Of a stretch of 21,003 nucleotides of DNA, positions 1 through 7,322 are shown piece by piece. A program made the position numbers and the translations under genes. Source of the stretch: Methanomassiliicoccaceae archaeon (GTDB lineage Archaea; Thermoplasmatota; Thermoplasmata; Methanomassiliicoccales; Methanomethylophilaceae); contig JAIRJQ010000117.1 of NCBI GenBank assembly GCA_031260545.1, positions 1 through 21,003 on the forward strand. Direction: 5' to 3'. Position 1 is the first letter of the stretch, and each line of letters starts with the position of its first letter. The notes beneath the pieces were generated by a model. The model was not told the DNA's origin and did no database searches. It worked only from the letters and a program-made list of their open reading frames with translations.

Positions 1-222
1 GACTGACGGCCCTAAGCCGTCCGGTGCCGTACGGCGCCGTTATCCACTTCCTTAATACTTCTACGGTAATGGTAATATTTAATTTTTGGTAATAAAGATG
101 CGGCAACAATCTCTGCTGATTTTCCTTTTAGGCTTCCTAATCTACTACAATTAATTTACATCCACAAACATCACCGTTAACTGTCTGGCTATGTTGAGAA
201 CGAGATGATGAAAAGGTCTAGG
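1..222. other. Intergenic stretch with two short GC hairpins
   Basis: No convincing gene is visible before the acetyltransferase stop at 223. The left edge has two compact dyads: GACGGC at 5-10 with GCCGTC at 16-21 (5-base loop), and GGTGCC at 23-28 with GGCGCC at 33-38 around GTAC, which pairs fully if one G-U is allowed. The rest (about 60-200) is AT-rich. The dyads could belong to the 3' end of something outside the window or to termination of the minus-strand operon. I cannot tell which. Confidence 0.4.
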
Positions 223-699
223 TCACTCAGACGGCCGCGCGGGACCGTTCATCTTTACCATGCGGACGAAGTAAAGGTTATGAGTTATCTTATACAATTC
301 TCCCTCTACAATTTCGTACCCGTGTTTTCTGTAAAGCGATATGTTCTTGTGATCTTCCACTCCCGTGACAAGTTCGTATACCGAGGCATCGAACTCCGAT
401 TCTATCGTTGCTATCATCTTATGCGCTATGCCTTTGTTCCAATGGTCAGGATGTACTATCACACGGCCCACGCGGCATACGTTCCCATTCAGGCGTCCTC
501 TCACGGAACCGATTATCTTTTCATTCTCGACCATTTTTAAAACTGTTTGACCTTCGCAATCCTCTCTGAACTGTTCAAGCGTCTCGGTCAGCGGAGGAAT
601 GTTCGGATCGTCATAACGTAACGCATTCTCCTGGAACGCCAGCTTCTGCAGAGCTAGTATCTCCGAAAAATCGTCATCACACGCCCTCGATATCTCCAA
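223..699 (-). CDS. GNAT-family N-acetyltransferase
   Basis: This is a 158-residue protein with a GNAT fold. GNAT enzymes move an acetyl group from acetyl-CoA to an amine; the acceptor here is unknown. The acetyl-CoA-binding region is visible as beta strand 4 (GRVIVHP, about 78-84) followed by the loop HWNKGIA (86-92). The usual Gln/Arg at the first loop position is Trp. The late motif NISLYRKHGYEIVE (119-132) is the typical GNAT strand 5 and helix 4 region. Only a TTG codon (697-699) gives a normal-length N-terminus: the frame upstream runs to a TGA with no ATG or GTG, and GGTG lies five bases before the TTG. It follows the phosphorylase gene by 57 bases on the same strand, so it may be the last gene of the histidine transcript. 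Context does not identify its substrate. Confidence 0.85.
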   Translation of the reverse strand: MEISRACDDDFSEILALQKLAFQENALRYDDPNIPPLTETLEQFREDCEGQTVLKMVENEKIIGSVRGRLNGNVCRVGRVIVHPDHWNKGIAHKMIATIESEFDASVYELVTGVEDHKNISLYRKHGYEIVEGELYKITHNLYFVRMVKMNGPARPSE

Positions 700-754
700 C
701 CGAACACCAGCATCCTGTAAACTGTTCTTTGCTTTTAATCATTCACACGGCCAT

Positions 755-1531
755 TCAGACGCCGGCGTCCTTCGCCGCGTCAGAACAACCGCACGTCCTC
801 TTTTCGGGGATCTTCGGCAGACCAAGTTCTAAAAGTCTTGTTATCTTTGAAAGACATTCTCTCATCGTCTTGAGTACCATTTGAATATCCACAGGCTCAT
901 CCTTCCATACATCGTAATCGGTAACGGTTGCAAGGCTGCAGTAGCACATGCCCATCTCTCTGGCCAGCTGACATTCGGGGACGGCGGTCATTCCTATGAT
1001 GTCCGCAAAATTTCGGAACATGTTGCTTTCTGCTTTCGTTGAGAATCTGGGGCCTTCGATGCATATGTAAGTGCCCTTTTTGTGATAGCGTATATTCATT
1101 TTCTCTGCAATTTCAGAGAACACTTTTGCCAGATCATTGCAGAACGGATCGGCGATGCTGATATGTACTGTCTTTTTATCAAAGAACGTGTACTCTCTGT
1201 TCTTAGTGAAGTCTATGAACTGATCAACTATCACAAGATCCCCGGGCCGGTATTCCTCTTTCAGGGAACCGACCGCGCACGGTGATATTATCATTTCAAC
1301 GCCAAGGTCCTTCATTGCCTGTATGTTCGCGCGGTAAGGCACGGAATGAGGGGGGAACTGATGTTCCTTCCCGTGTCTGGGGAGGAATGCGACCTCCGTG
1401 CCGGCGATCTTTCCGATTATGATGTCATCGGACGGCCTTCCGTATCTTGTCTCCGGATACACTTTTTTGACAGTCTCGAATTTAGCGGGATCGTAGATCC
1501 CCGAACCTCCGATGATCCCTATTCTGACCAT
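755..1531 (-). CDS. mtnP: S-methyl-5'-thioadenosine phosphorylase family (MTAP/MTIP)
   Basis: This is a 258-residue phosphorylase of the PNP/MTAP family. It would cleave methylthioadenosine, or a related deoxy- or 6-oxo nucleoside, with phosphate to free base and sugar-1-phosphate, recycling by-products of SAM chemistry. Visible motifs are the N-terminal phosphate loop GIIGGSGIYD (5-14), PRHG (51-54), EGPRFST (159-165) and TDYD (204-207). In characterised MTAPs the TDYD aspartates contact the 6-amino purine, which favours adenine nucleosides. Some methanogen homologues prefer 6-oxopurines, so substrate is open. The C-terminus has a Cys-Gly-Cys motif at 247-249, like the CXC motif of hyperthermophile homologues. 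The ATG has GGTGA just upstream, which includes the stop of the PHP gene 4 bases away. It is co-transcribed with the his genes by position. Confidence 0.92.
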   Translation of the reverse strand: MVRIGIIGGSGIYDPAKFETVKKVYPETRYGRPSDDIIIGKIAGTEVAFLPRHGKEHQFPPHSVPYRANIQAMKDLGVEMIISPCAVGSLKEEYRPGDLVIVDQFIDFTKNREYTFFDKKTVHISIADPFCNDLAKVFSEIAEKMNIRYHKKGTYICIEGPRFSTKAESNMFRNFADIIGMTAVPECQLAREMGMCYCSLATVTDYDVWKDEPVDIQMVLKTMRECLSKITRLLELGLPKIPEKRTCGCSDAAKDAGV

Positions 1532-1535
1532 ACGA

Positions 1536-2186
1536 TCACCTTATCTTCTTTATAGCTTCGAACGGTGTGACACGGACGGCTTCGTTAGCCTCTTTTTCCG
1601 TCATTCCGGCACCGAGCGCAACTTTCATTGCGGTCGCTTCGTCCATAAGATTTCCGGGTGAGTGCGTATCGGAATTGATCACCATTTTTGCCCCGAATCT
1701 TCTTGCCGTCGCAACCACATGTCCGTTGGTCATATTATGCCACGCGCGTCCGGTAACTTCGATCAGCACATCATTATTGACTGCGTTCTGCATCTCCTCG
1801 TCGGTGATCAGGCCCGGGTGCGCCAGAACGTCAACGTCGGGGTTCATCGCGGCGGCGAGATTGGTCCCTTTGATAACGGGTTCGCTTAATGTCTCGCCGT
1901 GAACGACGATCAACTGTGCGCCAAGCTCTTTCGCTCTCCTTATCACTTTATTCATTTGTTTCGGAGGAACGTGCGTTATCTCAACGCCGGGTATCGTCCG
2001 TATGTAATCGTCATTCAGTTCTATCGCTTTCAGTATCGCCGGAACGACGATATCGACATTCGTCATATCTACGTGGTCTGTTATCGCAATGGCGTCATGA
2101 TCAAGGACCATCGCCCTTCTGACAAGTTCCGCCGGTGTCAATTCACCGTCGCTCAGTATGCTGTGTGTGTGAAGATCTATCCTCAT
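1536..2186 (-). CDS. PHP-domain phosphoesterase, probable histidinol-phosphate phosphatase
   Basis: This is a 216-residue PHP-domain hydrolase. All metal-binding motifs are visible: DLHTHS with H6 and H8, TDH at 36-38, E69, VVHGE around H96, DVLAHPG and NSDTHSPG. PHP proteins are metal-dependent phosphoesterases, and one branch removes phosphate from histidinol phosphate. Inference: the hisB here is only the dehydratase, and no HAD-type phosphatase is in the cluster, so this gene probably supplies the histidinol-phosphate phosphatase step. The start is the ATG at 2184-2186. It has GGAGA just upstream, overlaps the hisIE stop as ATGA, and puts the first metal motif at residue 4. A reading from 2285 would add 33 unconserved residues inside hisIE. 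At 216 residues it is shorter than the roughly 260-residue bacterial PHP phosphatases, so function needs biochemical proof. Confidence 0.85.
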   Translation of the reverse strand: MRIDLHTHSILSDGELTPAELVRRAMVLDHDAIAITDHVDMTNVDIVVPAILKAIELNDDYIRTIPGVEITHVPPKQMNKVIRRAKELGAQLIVVHGETLSEPVIKGTNLAAAMNPDVDVLAHPGLITDEEMQNAVNNDVLIEVTGRAWHNMTNGHVVATARRFGAKMVINSDTHSPGNLMDEATAMKVALGAGMTEKEANEAVRVTPFEAIKKIR

Positions 2187-2782
2187 CGTCTTCTCTCCGA
2201 AAGTTTTTTGAACACAAGTTCCAACGGCAGGTCTATTCTTTCTATTGCGACCATCGTATGATATATCAGATCGGCAAGCTCCCATGCCATCTCTGTCTCG
2301 TTCTTATCTTTAATGGAGATCACGAACTCTCCCGCTTCCTCGACGATCTTCTTGCACATCTTATTCTCGTCTTTGAAAAGTTTGCATGTGTAACTCTCCG
2401 GTGACGGATTTTCTTTACGGTAGCGCAGCACTCTTTTCAATTCCGGGATGATCGCCGATGTTTCTTCGATGCTGCCGTATATCACTTCGTTGAAGCATGA
2501 TGCGGCGCCGGTGTGGCATGCCACTCCGGTCTGTTCCGCGCGTACCAATATCGTATCGGAATCGCAATCGGTCTGCATTGATACTATTTTCTGAAAGTGT
2601 CCCGATTCCTCTCCTTTTTTCCAGAGTTTTTTTCTGCTTCTTGAGAAGAAATGCGTATATCCGGTGCTTTTCATCAACTTCACAGCGTCCTCGTTCGCCC
2701 ATGCCATCATCAGCACCTCTGATGTCAGATGATCCTGGACCACAACGGGTATCAATCCGTTCTCGTCATATTTCAACGTCAT
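2183..2782 (-). CDS. hisI: Fused phosphoribosyl-AMP cyclohydrolase / phosphoribosyl-ATP diphosphatase
   Basis: This 199-residue fused HisIE carries out steps 2 and 3 of histidine synthesis: removal of pyrophosphate from PR-ATP, then ring opening of PR-AMP. Residues 1-105 are the HisI cyclohydrolase, with W54, GEESG (57-61), the Mg-binding DCDSD (72-76) and zinc-type cysteines C89 and C96. From about 112 is the HisE pyrophosphohydrolase, an all-helical MazG-like domain with EEAGE (148-152) and ELADLIYH (168-175). As in other fusions, the cyclohydrolase comes first although it acts second. The ATG at 2780-2782 overlaps the hisF stop as ATGA, and its own stop overlaps the PHP gene the same way. 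This points to translational coupling through hisF, hisIE and the phosphatase. Confidence 0.97.
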   Translation of the reverse strand: MTLKYDENGLIPVVVQDHLTSEVLMMAWANEDAVKLMKSTGYTHFFSRSRKKLWKKGEESGHFQKIVSMQTDCDSDTILVRAEQTGVACHTGAASCFNEVIYGSIEETSAIIPELKRVLRYRKENPSPESYTCKLFKDENKMCKKIVEEAGEFVISIKDKNETEMAWELADLIYHTMVAIERIDLPLELVFKKLSERRR

Positions 2783-3531
2783 TTAACGTTCACGTCCCTC
2801 TTGCGCAGATATTCCTTTACGCCGGAAACGGTGTACTCATTGAAGTGGAATATCGATGCCGCCAGCGCGGCCGCGGCCTTCGTTCTTGTAAGCACCTCAT
2901 ATATATGCTCCACCGACCCGCAGCCTCCCGATGCTGTCACCGGTATTCCGACGGCGTCGGCCACCGCCGCTGTCAGCGGAATGTCGTAACCCGTTTTCTC
3001 GCCGTCCGCGTCGATCGACGTTAGCAATATCTCACCCGCGCCGAGCTTCTCCATCTTTTTTGCCCATTCTATCGCGTCGATACCGGACGACCGCATGCCG
3101 CCGTGCGTGTAAACTATCCATTTGTCGCCTTCTCTCTTTGCGTCGATGGCGATTATCAGACGTCCGCGTCCGAATTCCTTTGAGCACTCGGCAACAATGT
3201 CCGGGTCTTTGACGGCGGCGGAGTTTATTGAAACTTTACTCGCACCTGCGTCAAGAACTTCTCTCATATCGTCCTTCGATCGTATACCTCCGCCTACTGC
3301 CAACGGTACCGTGAGTACTTTCGCGGTGGCGGCGACCGCTTTCAGCATCGTCTGCCTTCCTTCCACCGTCGCAGATATATCAAGGAACGCAACCTCGTCC
3401 GCTCCGTCATTTTCGTACTTTTTGGCAAGCGACGGAGGGTCGCCCACTTCCCTTACGTTCTCGAACTTTACGCCTTTTACGACCTTCCCGCCCTTCATAT
3501 CAAGGCAGGGAATGATCTTTTTCGCTGTCAT
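2779..3531 (-). CDS. hisF: Imidazole glycerol phosphate synthase, cyclase subunit
   Basis: HisF is the (beta-alpha)8-barrel cyclase of IGP synthase. It uses ammonia from HisH to convert PRFAR to imidazole glycerol phosphate and AICAR. From the ATG at 3529-3531 it has 250 residues, and the two catalytic aspartates fall at D11 (PCLD) and D130 (IIAID), the classical HisF positions. That is the main reason for this start. A GTG at 3538-3540 would add three residues and overlap hisB. AGGTG sits about 7 bases before the chosen ATG. Phosphate-binding motifs VGGGIRS (79-85) and TASGGCGS are intact. The partner gene hisH is not in this window, so it must be elsewhere in the genome. Upstream hisB ends one base before the ATG, and hisIE overlaps the stop. 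Confidence 0.97.
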   Translation of the reverse strand: MTAKKIIPCLDMKGGKVVKGVKFENVREVGDPPSLAKKYENDGADEVAFLDISATVEGRQTMLKAVAATAKVLTVPLAVGGGIRSKDDMREVLDAGASKVSINSAAVKDPDIVAECSKEFGRGRLIIAIDAKREGDKWIVYTHGGMRSSGIDAIEWAKKMEKLGAGEILLTSIDADGEKTGYDIPLTAAVADAVGIPVTASGGCGSVEHIYEVLTRTKAAAALAASIFHFNEYTVSGVKEYLRKRDVNVK

Positions 3532-3532
3532 T

Positions 3533-4087
3533 TTAAACACCTTTCACCAATGCCCTGTCCTTGGTGCTGATCTCCGTATCACGTTTCTTAAGAGCGAATT
3601 TTAAACACTTTCCCAATGCCTTGAATGTCGCTTCCACTATGTGGTGCTCATCAAATCCTCTTACGACAAGTGTGTGCAGCGTCATACCAGCCGACATCGC
3701 AAAACTTCTGAAGAAGTGGCGATACAGAGGGTCCGGGCAATCTATTTCCGCATACGGACGGTCCGCTATATCCAATGAGACAGTGACCATCGCGTCGTCC
3801 ATGACGACGGTCTTCGTTGCCATTCTCTCTATCGGGATCTTCCCGATGGCATCTTTGAGCGCAAGTCCCAAAGTTATGCCCACGTCCTCTACCAAATGAT
3901 GTTCGTCATCTCCCTTCGCTTTCAGGGATATGTCGACGGACGAGTATCTAGATAATGTTTCGACCATATGTTTCAAGAAGCTGTTGCTGCACCTGACGTC
4001 ATATATGCCTGTTCCGTCAATAACGATGTTCACAGAAACTTCCGTCTCTTTCGTTTTGCGCTCTAACCCTGATACTCTTCCTTTCAT
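3533..4087 (-). CDS. hisB: Imidazoleglycerol-phosphate dehydratase
   Basis: This is a monofunctional HisB dehydratase (184 residues from the chosen start) that makes imidazole acetol phosphate from IGP. The two manganese-binding HHxxE motifs of the family are present as DDEHHLVEDVGI and FDEHHIVEA, along with FLKHM near the N-terminus and a shortened STK-containing tail. There is no fused HAD phosphatase domain, which matters for the role given to the PHP gene. Two ATGs are possible, 4087 and 4117, and neither has a good ribosome-binding site. I prefer 4087 because the family starts close to this point and because CTTATATG at 4115-4122 is well placed as a TATA box for an almost leaderless message from there. 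The 114-base gap before it, after the regulator gene, is unusually large for this cluster. Confidence 0.95.
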   Translation of the reverse strand: MKGRVSGLERKTKETEVSVNIVIDGTGIYDVRCSNSFLKHMVETLSRYSSVDISLKAKGDDEHHLVEDVGITLGLALKDAIGKIPIERMATKTVVMDDAMVTVSLDIADRPYAEIDCPDPLYRHFFRSFAMSAGMTLHTLVVRGFDEHHIVEATFKALGKCLKFALKKRDTEISTKDRALVKGV

Positions 4088-4114
4088 ATGATATCGAAAC
4101 AATATTGGAGAGTT

Positions 4115-4153
4115 CATATAAGTACTGTTTTGTTATACGCTCTACAGCGTGTA
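4115..4153 (-). promoter_or_regulatory. Probable hisB promoter: TATA box with upstream dyad
   Basis: Read on the minus strand, CTTATATG (4115-4122) lies about 31 bases before the hisB ATG at 4087, the spacing of an archaeal TATA box giving a leader of only a few bases. About 12 bases further upstream is an inverted repeat, ACGCT/AGCGT (4137-4141 and 4146-4150, 4-base loop). It extends to 8 pairs (4134-4153) if one G-T is allowed. A dyad just upstream of the TATA/BRE is where archaeal activators often bind. Binding is inferred. Confidence 0.45.
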
Positions 4154-4201
4154 CCGTCAGACTCAGGCGTTGCCGTCCGTGCCCGGTCATGAATAAGTGG
4201 A

Positions 4202-4612
4202 TCAGCTTCTTTCTAGCAGGGCGGCACTGCTGTTGTCCTTCGGACATTCGATGCATTTCAGTACGGGCACCTCTCCGAGGTCCTTCATGTACACGTGGTT
4301 AACGATGCCTGTGCTCTTCACGAAGTCACAGAGGCGGCACAGTTCTTCCATGACGCTCTTCTTTCTGCTCGCGATCTTTTCAGCGGACGAGTATATCTCA
4401 TGGAGAAGCTGTTCATACTGTGGCGTATCCTCTATCATGGAACTGTTGCCTCTCGTGCCGTGTATGTACTGAGATATTGCTGTTCCGGATACCTGGAATA
4501 TCCTTGCGACTCGGGCTTTGCTTATTCCGTGCATTTTGACCAATTCAATAGCCAACTCCTTTCGAATTATCGGAAGTATGTCGATTATTATTATTTCACA
4601 TGGAAGTCTCAT
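4202..4612 (-). CDS. COG2522-type HTH transcriptional regulator with two CxxC pairs
   Basis: This is a 136-residue archaeal regulator. Residues 1-55 form a Cro/XRE-like helix-turn-helix that begins with the typical MRLPCE and includes the recognition region VSGTAISQYIHGTRG (41-55). The middle is helical and charged. The C-terminal part carries C92-x2-C95 and C120-x2-C123, a four-cysteine set that could bind zinc or an iron-sulfur cluster, or work as a thiol switch. Its position between hisA and hisB suggests that it controls histidine genes, itself, or both. The ATG at 4610-4612 is chosen because a perfect TATA box lies 26 bases upstream, which predicts a leaderless message starting at this ATG. 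An ATG four codons earlier (4624) would lie inside that promoter. Ligand and targets are unknown. Confidence 0.85.
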   Translation of the reverse strand: MRLPCEIIIIDILPIIRKELAIELVKMHGISKARVARIFQVSGTAISQYIHGTRGNSSMIEDTPQYEQLLHEIYSSAEKIASRKKSVMEELCRLCDFVKSTGIVNHVYMKDLGEVPVLKCIECPKDNSSAALLERS

Positions 4613-4657
4613 GAACAGTAACATGCAGTAATACTATATAAATTTGATACTAATTAG
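4613..4657 (-). promoter_or_regulatory. Promoter of the HTH gene with tandem half-sites
   Basis: On the minus strand TTTATATA (plus coordinates 4635-4642) is centred about 26 bases before the ATG at 4612, which predicts a leaderless transcript. Between the TATA box and the start, TTACTG occurs twice with a 10-base period (plus strand CAGTAA at 4616-4621 and 4626-4631), so both copies face the same side of the helix. Just upstream, at the hisA stop, is the palindrome CTAATTAG (4650-4657). A protein bound at the tandem copies would block polymerase, which suits autorepression. Confidence 0.6.
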
Positions 4658-5373
4658 ATATCAAGTATCCACGGGTGAACCCATTTCCAAGGCTCCATTA
4701 GCCCCGTATAGACGGAAATTCCGACCACTGCGGCGACCGCTCCTGCGTTCGCGATCTTCCTCGCATCGTCCTCTGTGGAGACCCCTCCGGACGCGATTAC
4801 CGGGTGAGGACATCTTAATATGAAATCCTTTGTTTGCGGCTCATCGATCCCTTTTCCCTTGCCCTCAACATCCACATTGGTGTTAAGTATGCCAGCTAAC
4901 GGCATGTTCCTGATAATATCGAACATATCATCCACTGAAATTTGTGATTCTTCCTGCCAAGCCTTCACCGCTATCCTTCCCCTTTTGGTGTCCATCGCAA
5001 GCAGCAGCCTTCCGGGAAATTTATCGGCCATATCTTTCAGCCATTTCGTATCTTTTATCGCTTTCGTACCTACAATGACCTTATCCGCGCCCGCATCCAA
5101 AAGTTCCCTTATCGTCGCCTCATCCTTTATGCCGCCGCCCACTTCCACCGGGACCCCGCAGCGCTTGATGATCTCTTTTATCACAGGTATATTATTCTCT
5201 TTTCCGAACGCACCGTCAAGATCTATGATGTGCAGCGCCTTTGCCCCCTTCGAGACCCACATCAATGCCGCCTCAACAGGATCGGGCATAGTTATCTTTT
5301 CAGTTCCGGGAACTCCGCCGACAAGCTGCACAACCATATGGTCCATTATGTCCACCGCAGGAATTATCAGCAT
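4654..5373 (-). CDS. hisA: ProFAR isomerase (HisA)
   Basis: HisA is the (beta-alpha)8-barrel isomerase that converts ProFAR to PRFAR in step 4 of histidine synthesis. The protein has 239 residues, normal for the family. Catalytic aspartates are at D8 (PAVD) and D128 (LAMD). Phosphate-binding VEVGGGI (77-82) and the later IASGGVS are intact. The sequence around the second-half active site reads NTNVDVEG where many bacterial HisAs have T-D-I-x-x-D-G, so a glutamate stands in the place of the usual aspartate. I believe this is an archaeal variant, but I could not align it. The ATG follows the hisC stop by 4 bases, with GGTG upstream inside the end of hisC. Its TAA lies within the promoter of the downstream HTH gene. 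Confidence 0.95.
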   Translation of the reverse strand: MLIIPAVDIMDHMVVQLVGGVPGTEKITMPDPVEAALMWVSKGAKALHIIDLDGAFGKENNIPVIKEIIKRCGVPVEVGGGIKDEATIRELLDAGADKVIVGTKAIKDTKWLKDMADKFPGRLLLAMDTKRGRIAVKAWQEESQISVDDMFDIIRNMPLAGILNTNVDVEGKGKGIDEPQTKDFILRCPHPVIASGGVSTEDDARKIANAGAVAAVVGISVYTGLMEPWKWVHPWILDI

Positions 5374-5377
5374 CTTT

Positions 5378-6424
5378 TCACCGTCCGGAGATGACCTCTT
5401 CCGTCTTTTTCAAAAGGATGTCATTCAGTTCTTTCGAGCCGATCGTGGTCCTGACACAATTCTCCGTTCTTCTCTTCGAACCGAAGTCCCTTATCAGCAC
5501 CCCTTTTTTCTTAAGCCCGTCCGTTAACACCTTGTGATCTATCGGCGATCTCGCCAGTATGAAGTTAGCGTCCGAAGGAAAAGGCTCGAATCCAAGTTTT
5601 TTCAGCCCGTCCGTTAAAGGCTTGCGGTTGTCATTCACTAGTTTTACACTCTTTTTAATGAATTCCTGATCTTTGACGGCGGCTATCGCGGCGCCCTCAC
5701 TGATCGAGTTCAGTGAATACGGAATTTTAACGCAGTTCATCATATCCGATATGTTCAGATTAGAAACTGCGTACCCGACACGAAGCGCGGCCATCGCGTA
5801 TGCTTTTGAGAATGTTCTCATCACGATAAGATTTTCAAATTCGTTGACCATCGGGATCATCGACGTTCCCGCATATTCACCGTACGCCTCATCCACAATG
5901 ACAATTCCTTTCGATCTTTCTAAGATCTCTTCTATATCCTTTTTTTTAAAGGAATTGCCGGTAGGGTTGTTCGGCGACGGCATTATCAATACCTTTGCAT
6001 CAGGCTTAAGCATCGCATCCACATCCAGCTGAAAATCGTCTGTAAGATAGACAGGATATGCTTTTCCGCCGTTCATGCTCACAAAGTAATCATATAACGA
6101 ATATGAAGGAACGGGGACGGCTGCGTTATCGCCCCATTCGGTGAACGTTTTGAACGCTATATCCAGCGTCTCGTCTGATCCGGAACCGACAACGAAGTTC
6201 TCTCTTTCAAGACCGTATAATTCTGCGAGCGTATCCCTCAGACCGTCCGAATATGTGTTCGGGTAATCGTTCAGGTCAGTTCTCTGAGCCTTCATGAACT
6301 CAACGGCCGCCGGGTTGGAACCGAGGACGTTCGTATTGGTGTCCATCCTTATCGCGTTCCCGACGTCAGGATTATAATATCTTTGAAAATGTCTCGTTGT
6401 GCTCCTCATACACTCTCGAGGCAT
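5378..6424 (-). CDS. hisC: Histidinol-phosphate aminotransferase
   Basis: HisC is a PLP-dependent fold-type I aminotransferase that converts imidazole acetol phosphate and glutamate to histidinol phosphate. From the ATG at 6422-6424 it has 348 residues. Visible family features are the N-terminal N-x-NPAA-like substrate segment, GSGSDE near residue 82, SPNNPTGN around 150-157, the DEAYGEY segment and the PLP lysine in TFSKAYAMAALRVGYA (about K207). Near the C-terminus, RTTIG contains the conserved substrate-carboxylate arginine. A TTG two codons earlier would overlap hisG as TTGA. I prefer the ATG, which has GGTG 8 bases upstream. It follows hisG almost without a gap and precedes hisA by 4 bases. 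Confidence 0.96.
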   Translation of the reverse strand: MPRECMRSTTRHFQRYYNPDVGNAIRMDTNTNVLGSNPAAVEFMKAQRTDLNDYPNTYSDGLRDTLAELYGLERENFVVGSGSDETLDIAFKTFTEWGDNAAVPVPSYSLYDYFVSMNGGKAYPVYLTDDFQLDVDAMLKPDAKVLIMPSPNNPTGNSFKKKDIEEILERSKGIVIVDEAYGEYAGTSMIPMVNEFENLIVMRTFSKAYAMAALRVGYAVSNLNISDMMNCVKIPYSLNSISEGAAIAAVKDQEFIKKSVKLVNDNRKPLTDGLKKLGFEPFPSDANFILARSPIDHKVLTDGLKKKGVLIRDFGSKRRTENCVRTTIGSKELNDILLKKTEEVISGR

Positions 6425-6426
6425 GT

Positions 6427-7290
6427 TCAAGGCACCAGCCTTTCTATCGGCAGCGTGAGTATACCATGAGCGCCCATCTTCTTTAACGCATTCACCGAAT
6501 CATACACGTCCTTTTTATCGACGACCACATGCATCGCCACCATATCATCGCGGCCGGCGATGTTCATTACCGTCGGACCGGCCATTCCCGGGAACATCCT
6601 CTGCACCTCATCGAGCTTATCCTTCGGAACGTCGGCCATAAGGTATTTCTTACTCTCTGCGACAATGACGCTTCTTACCGAGTTCACGATACCGTTAACG
6701 GCATCTTTCTTGCTCTTGACAGCTTTCTTATTTCCGACGATGACCGCCTGCGATTCCATTATATCACATATCGTTACCAAACGGTTCGTCTTGAGCGTGG
6801 AGCCGCTTGATACGAGATCTACGATTATATCGGAGACCCCGAGGTAAGGCATTATCTCCGCCGCTCCGGAGACGTTTATTATATCCACTTTTTTCTTCTT
6901 AGAGGCGAAGAACTTTTTCGCCAGGGACGGGAATGAGGTTGCGACCCTGCATCCGTCCTTGATATCGTCGATATTCTTTATTCCGGAGGCCTCCGGCACC
7001 GCGACGGAAAGGCGGCAGTGTCCGAAATCGAGATCGAGAAGTTTTTCAAGGTCCTCTCCCGCCTCTGCGATCTGGTCCTCGCCTGTTATTCCAATATCTA
7101 TCGCGCCGCTCGCAACGAATTCAGGTATATCCTGAGCGCGCACGAATATGACCTCAATATCCTGATTCCGAACGTTCACATACAGCCGTCTGCCCCATCC
7201 TTCGCCCAGGTCCAATCCCGACCGAAGAAGGAGCTCAACGGCCCTTTCGTTCAGCCTTCCTTTGTTGGGTACCGCCATTTTGAGTGTCAT
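6427..7290 (-). CDS. hisG: ATP phosphoribosyltransferase, long form
   Basis: HisG catalyses the first committed step, joining ATP and PRPP to give phosphoribosyl-ATP. At 287 residues this is the long form. Residues 1-210 make up the catalytic periplasmic-binding-protein-like fold with VPNKGRL (7-13) and the PRPP loop DIIVDLVSSGSTL (154-166). The last 75 residues form the ACT-like domain through which histidine inhibits long-form HisG, so no HisZ partner is needed. It is the first gene of the cluster. The ATG at 7288-7290 is preceded by a weak purine-rich GAGAGA. The 3' end meets hisC almost exactly. Flux is probably controlled by histidine feedback on this protein, as in the family, as well as through the promoter region upstream. 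Confidence 0.97.
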   Translation of the reverse strand: MTLKMAVPNKGRLNERAVELLLRSGLDLGEGWGRRLYVNVRNQDIEVIFVRAQDIPEFVASGAIDIGITGEDQIAEAGEDLEKLLDLDFGHCRLSVAVPEASGIKNIDDIKDGCRVATSFPSLAKKFFASKKKKVDIINVSGAAEIMPYLGVSDIIVDLVSSGSTLKTNRLVTICDIMESQAVIVGNKKAVKSKKDAVNGIVNSVRSVIVAESKKYLMADVPKDKLDEVQRMFPGMAGPTVMNIAGRDDMVAMHVVVDKKDVYDSVNALKKMGAHGILTLPIERLVP

Positions 7291-7322
7291 GCTATCTCTC
7301 TCGTATCGCCTATATTAGAAAA

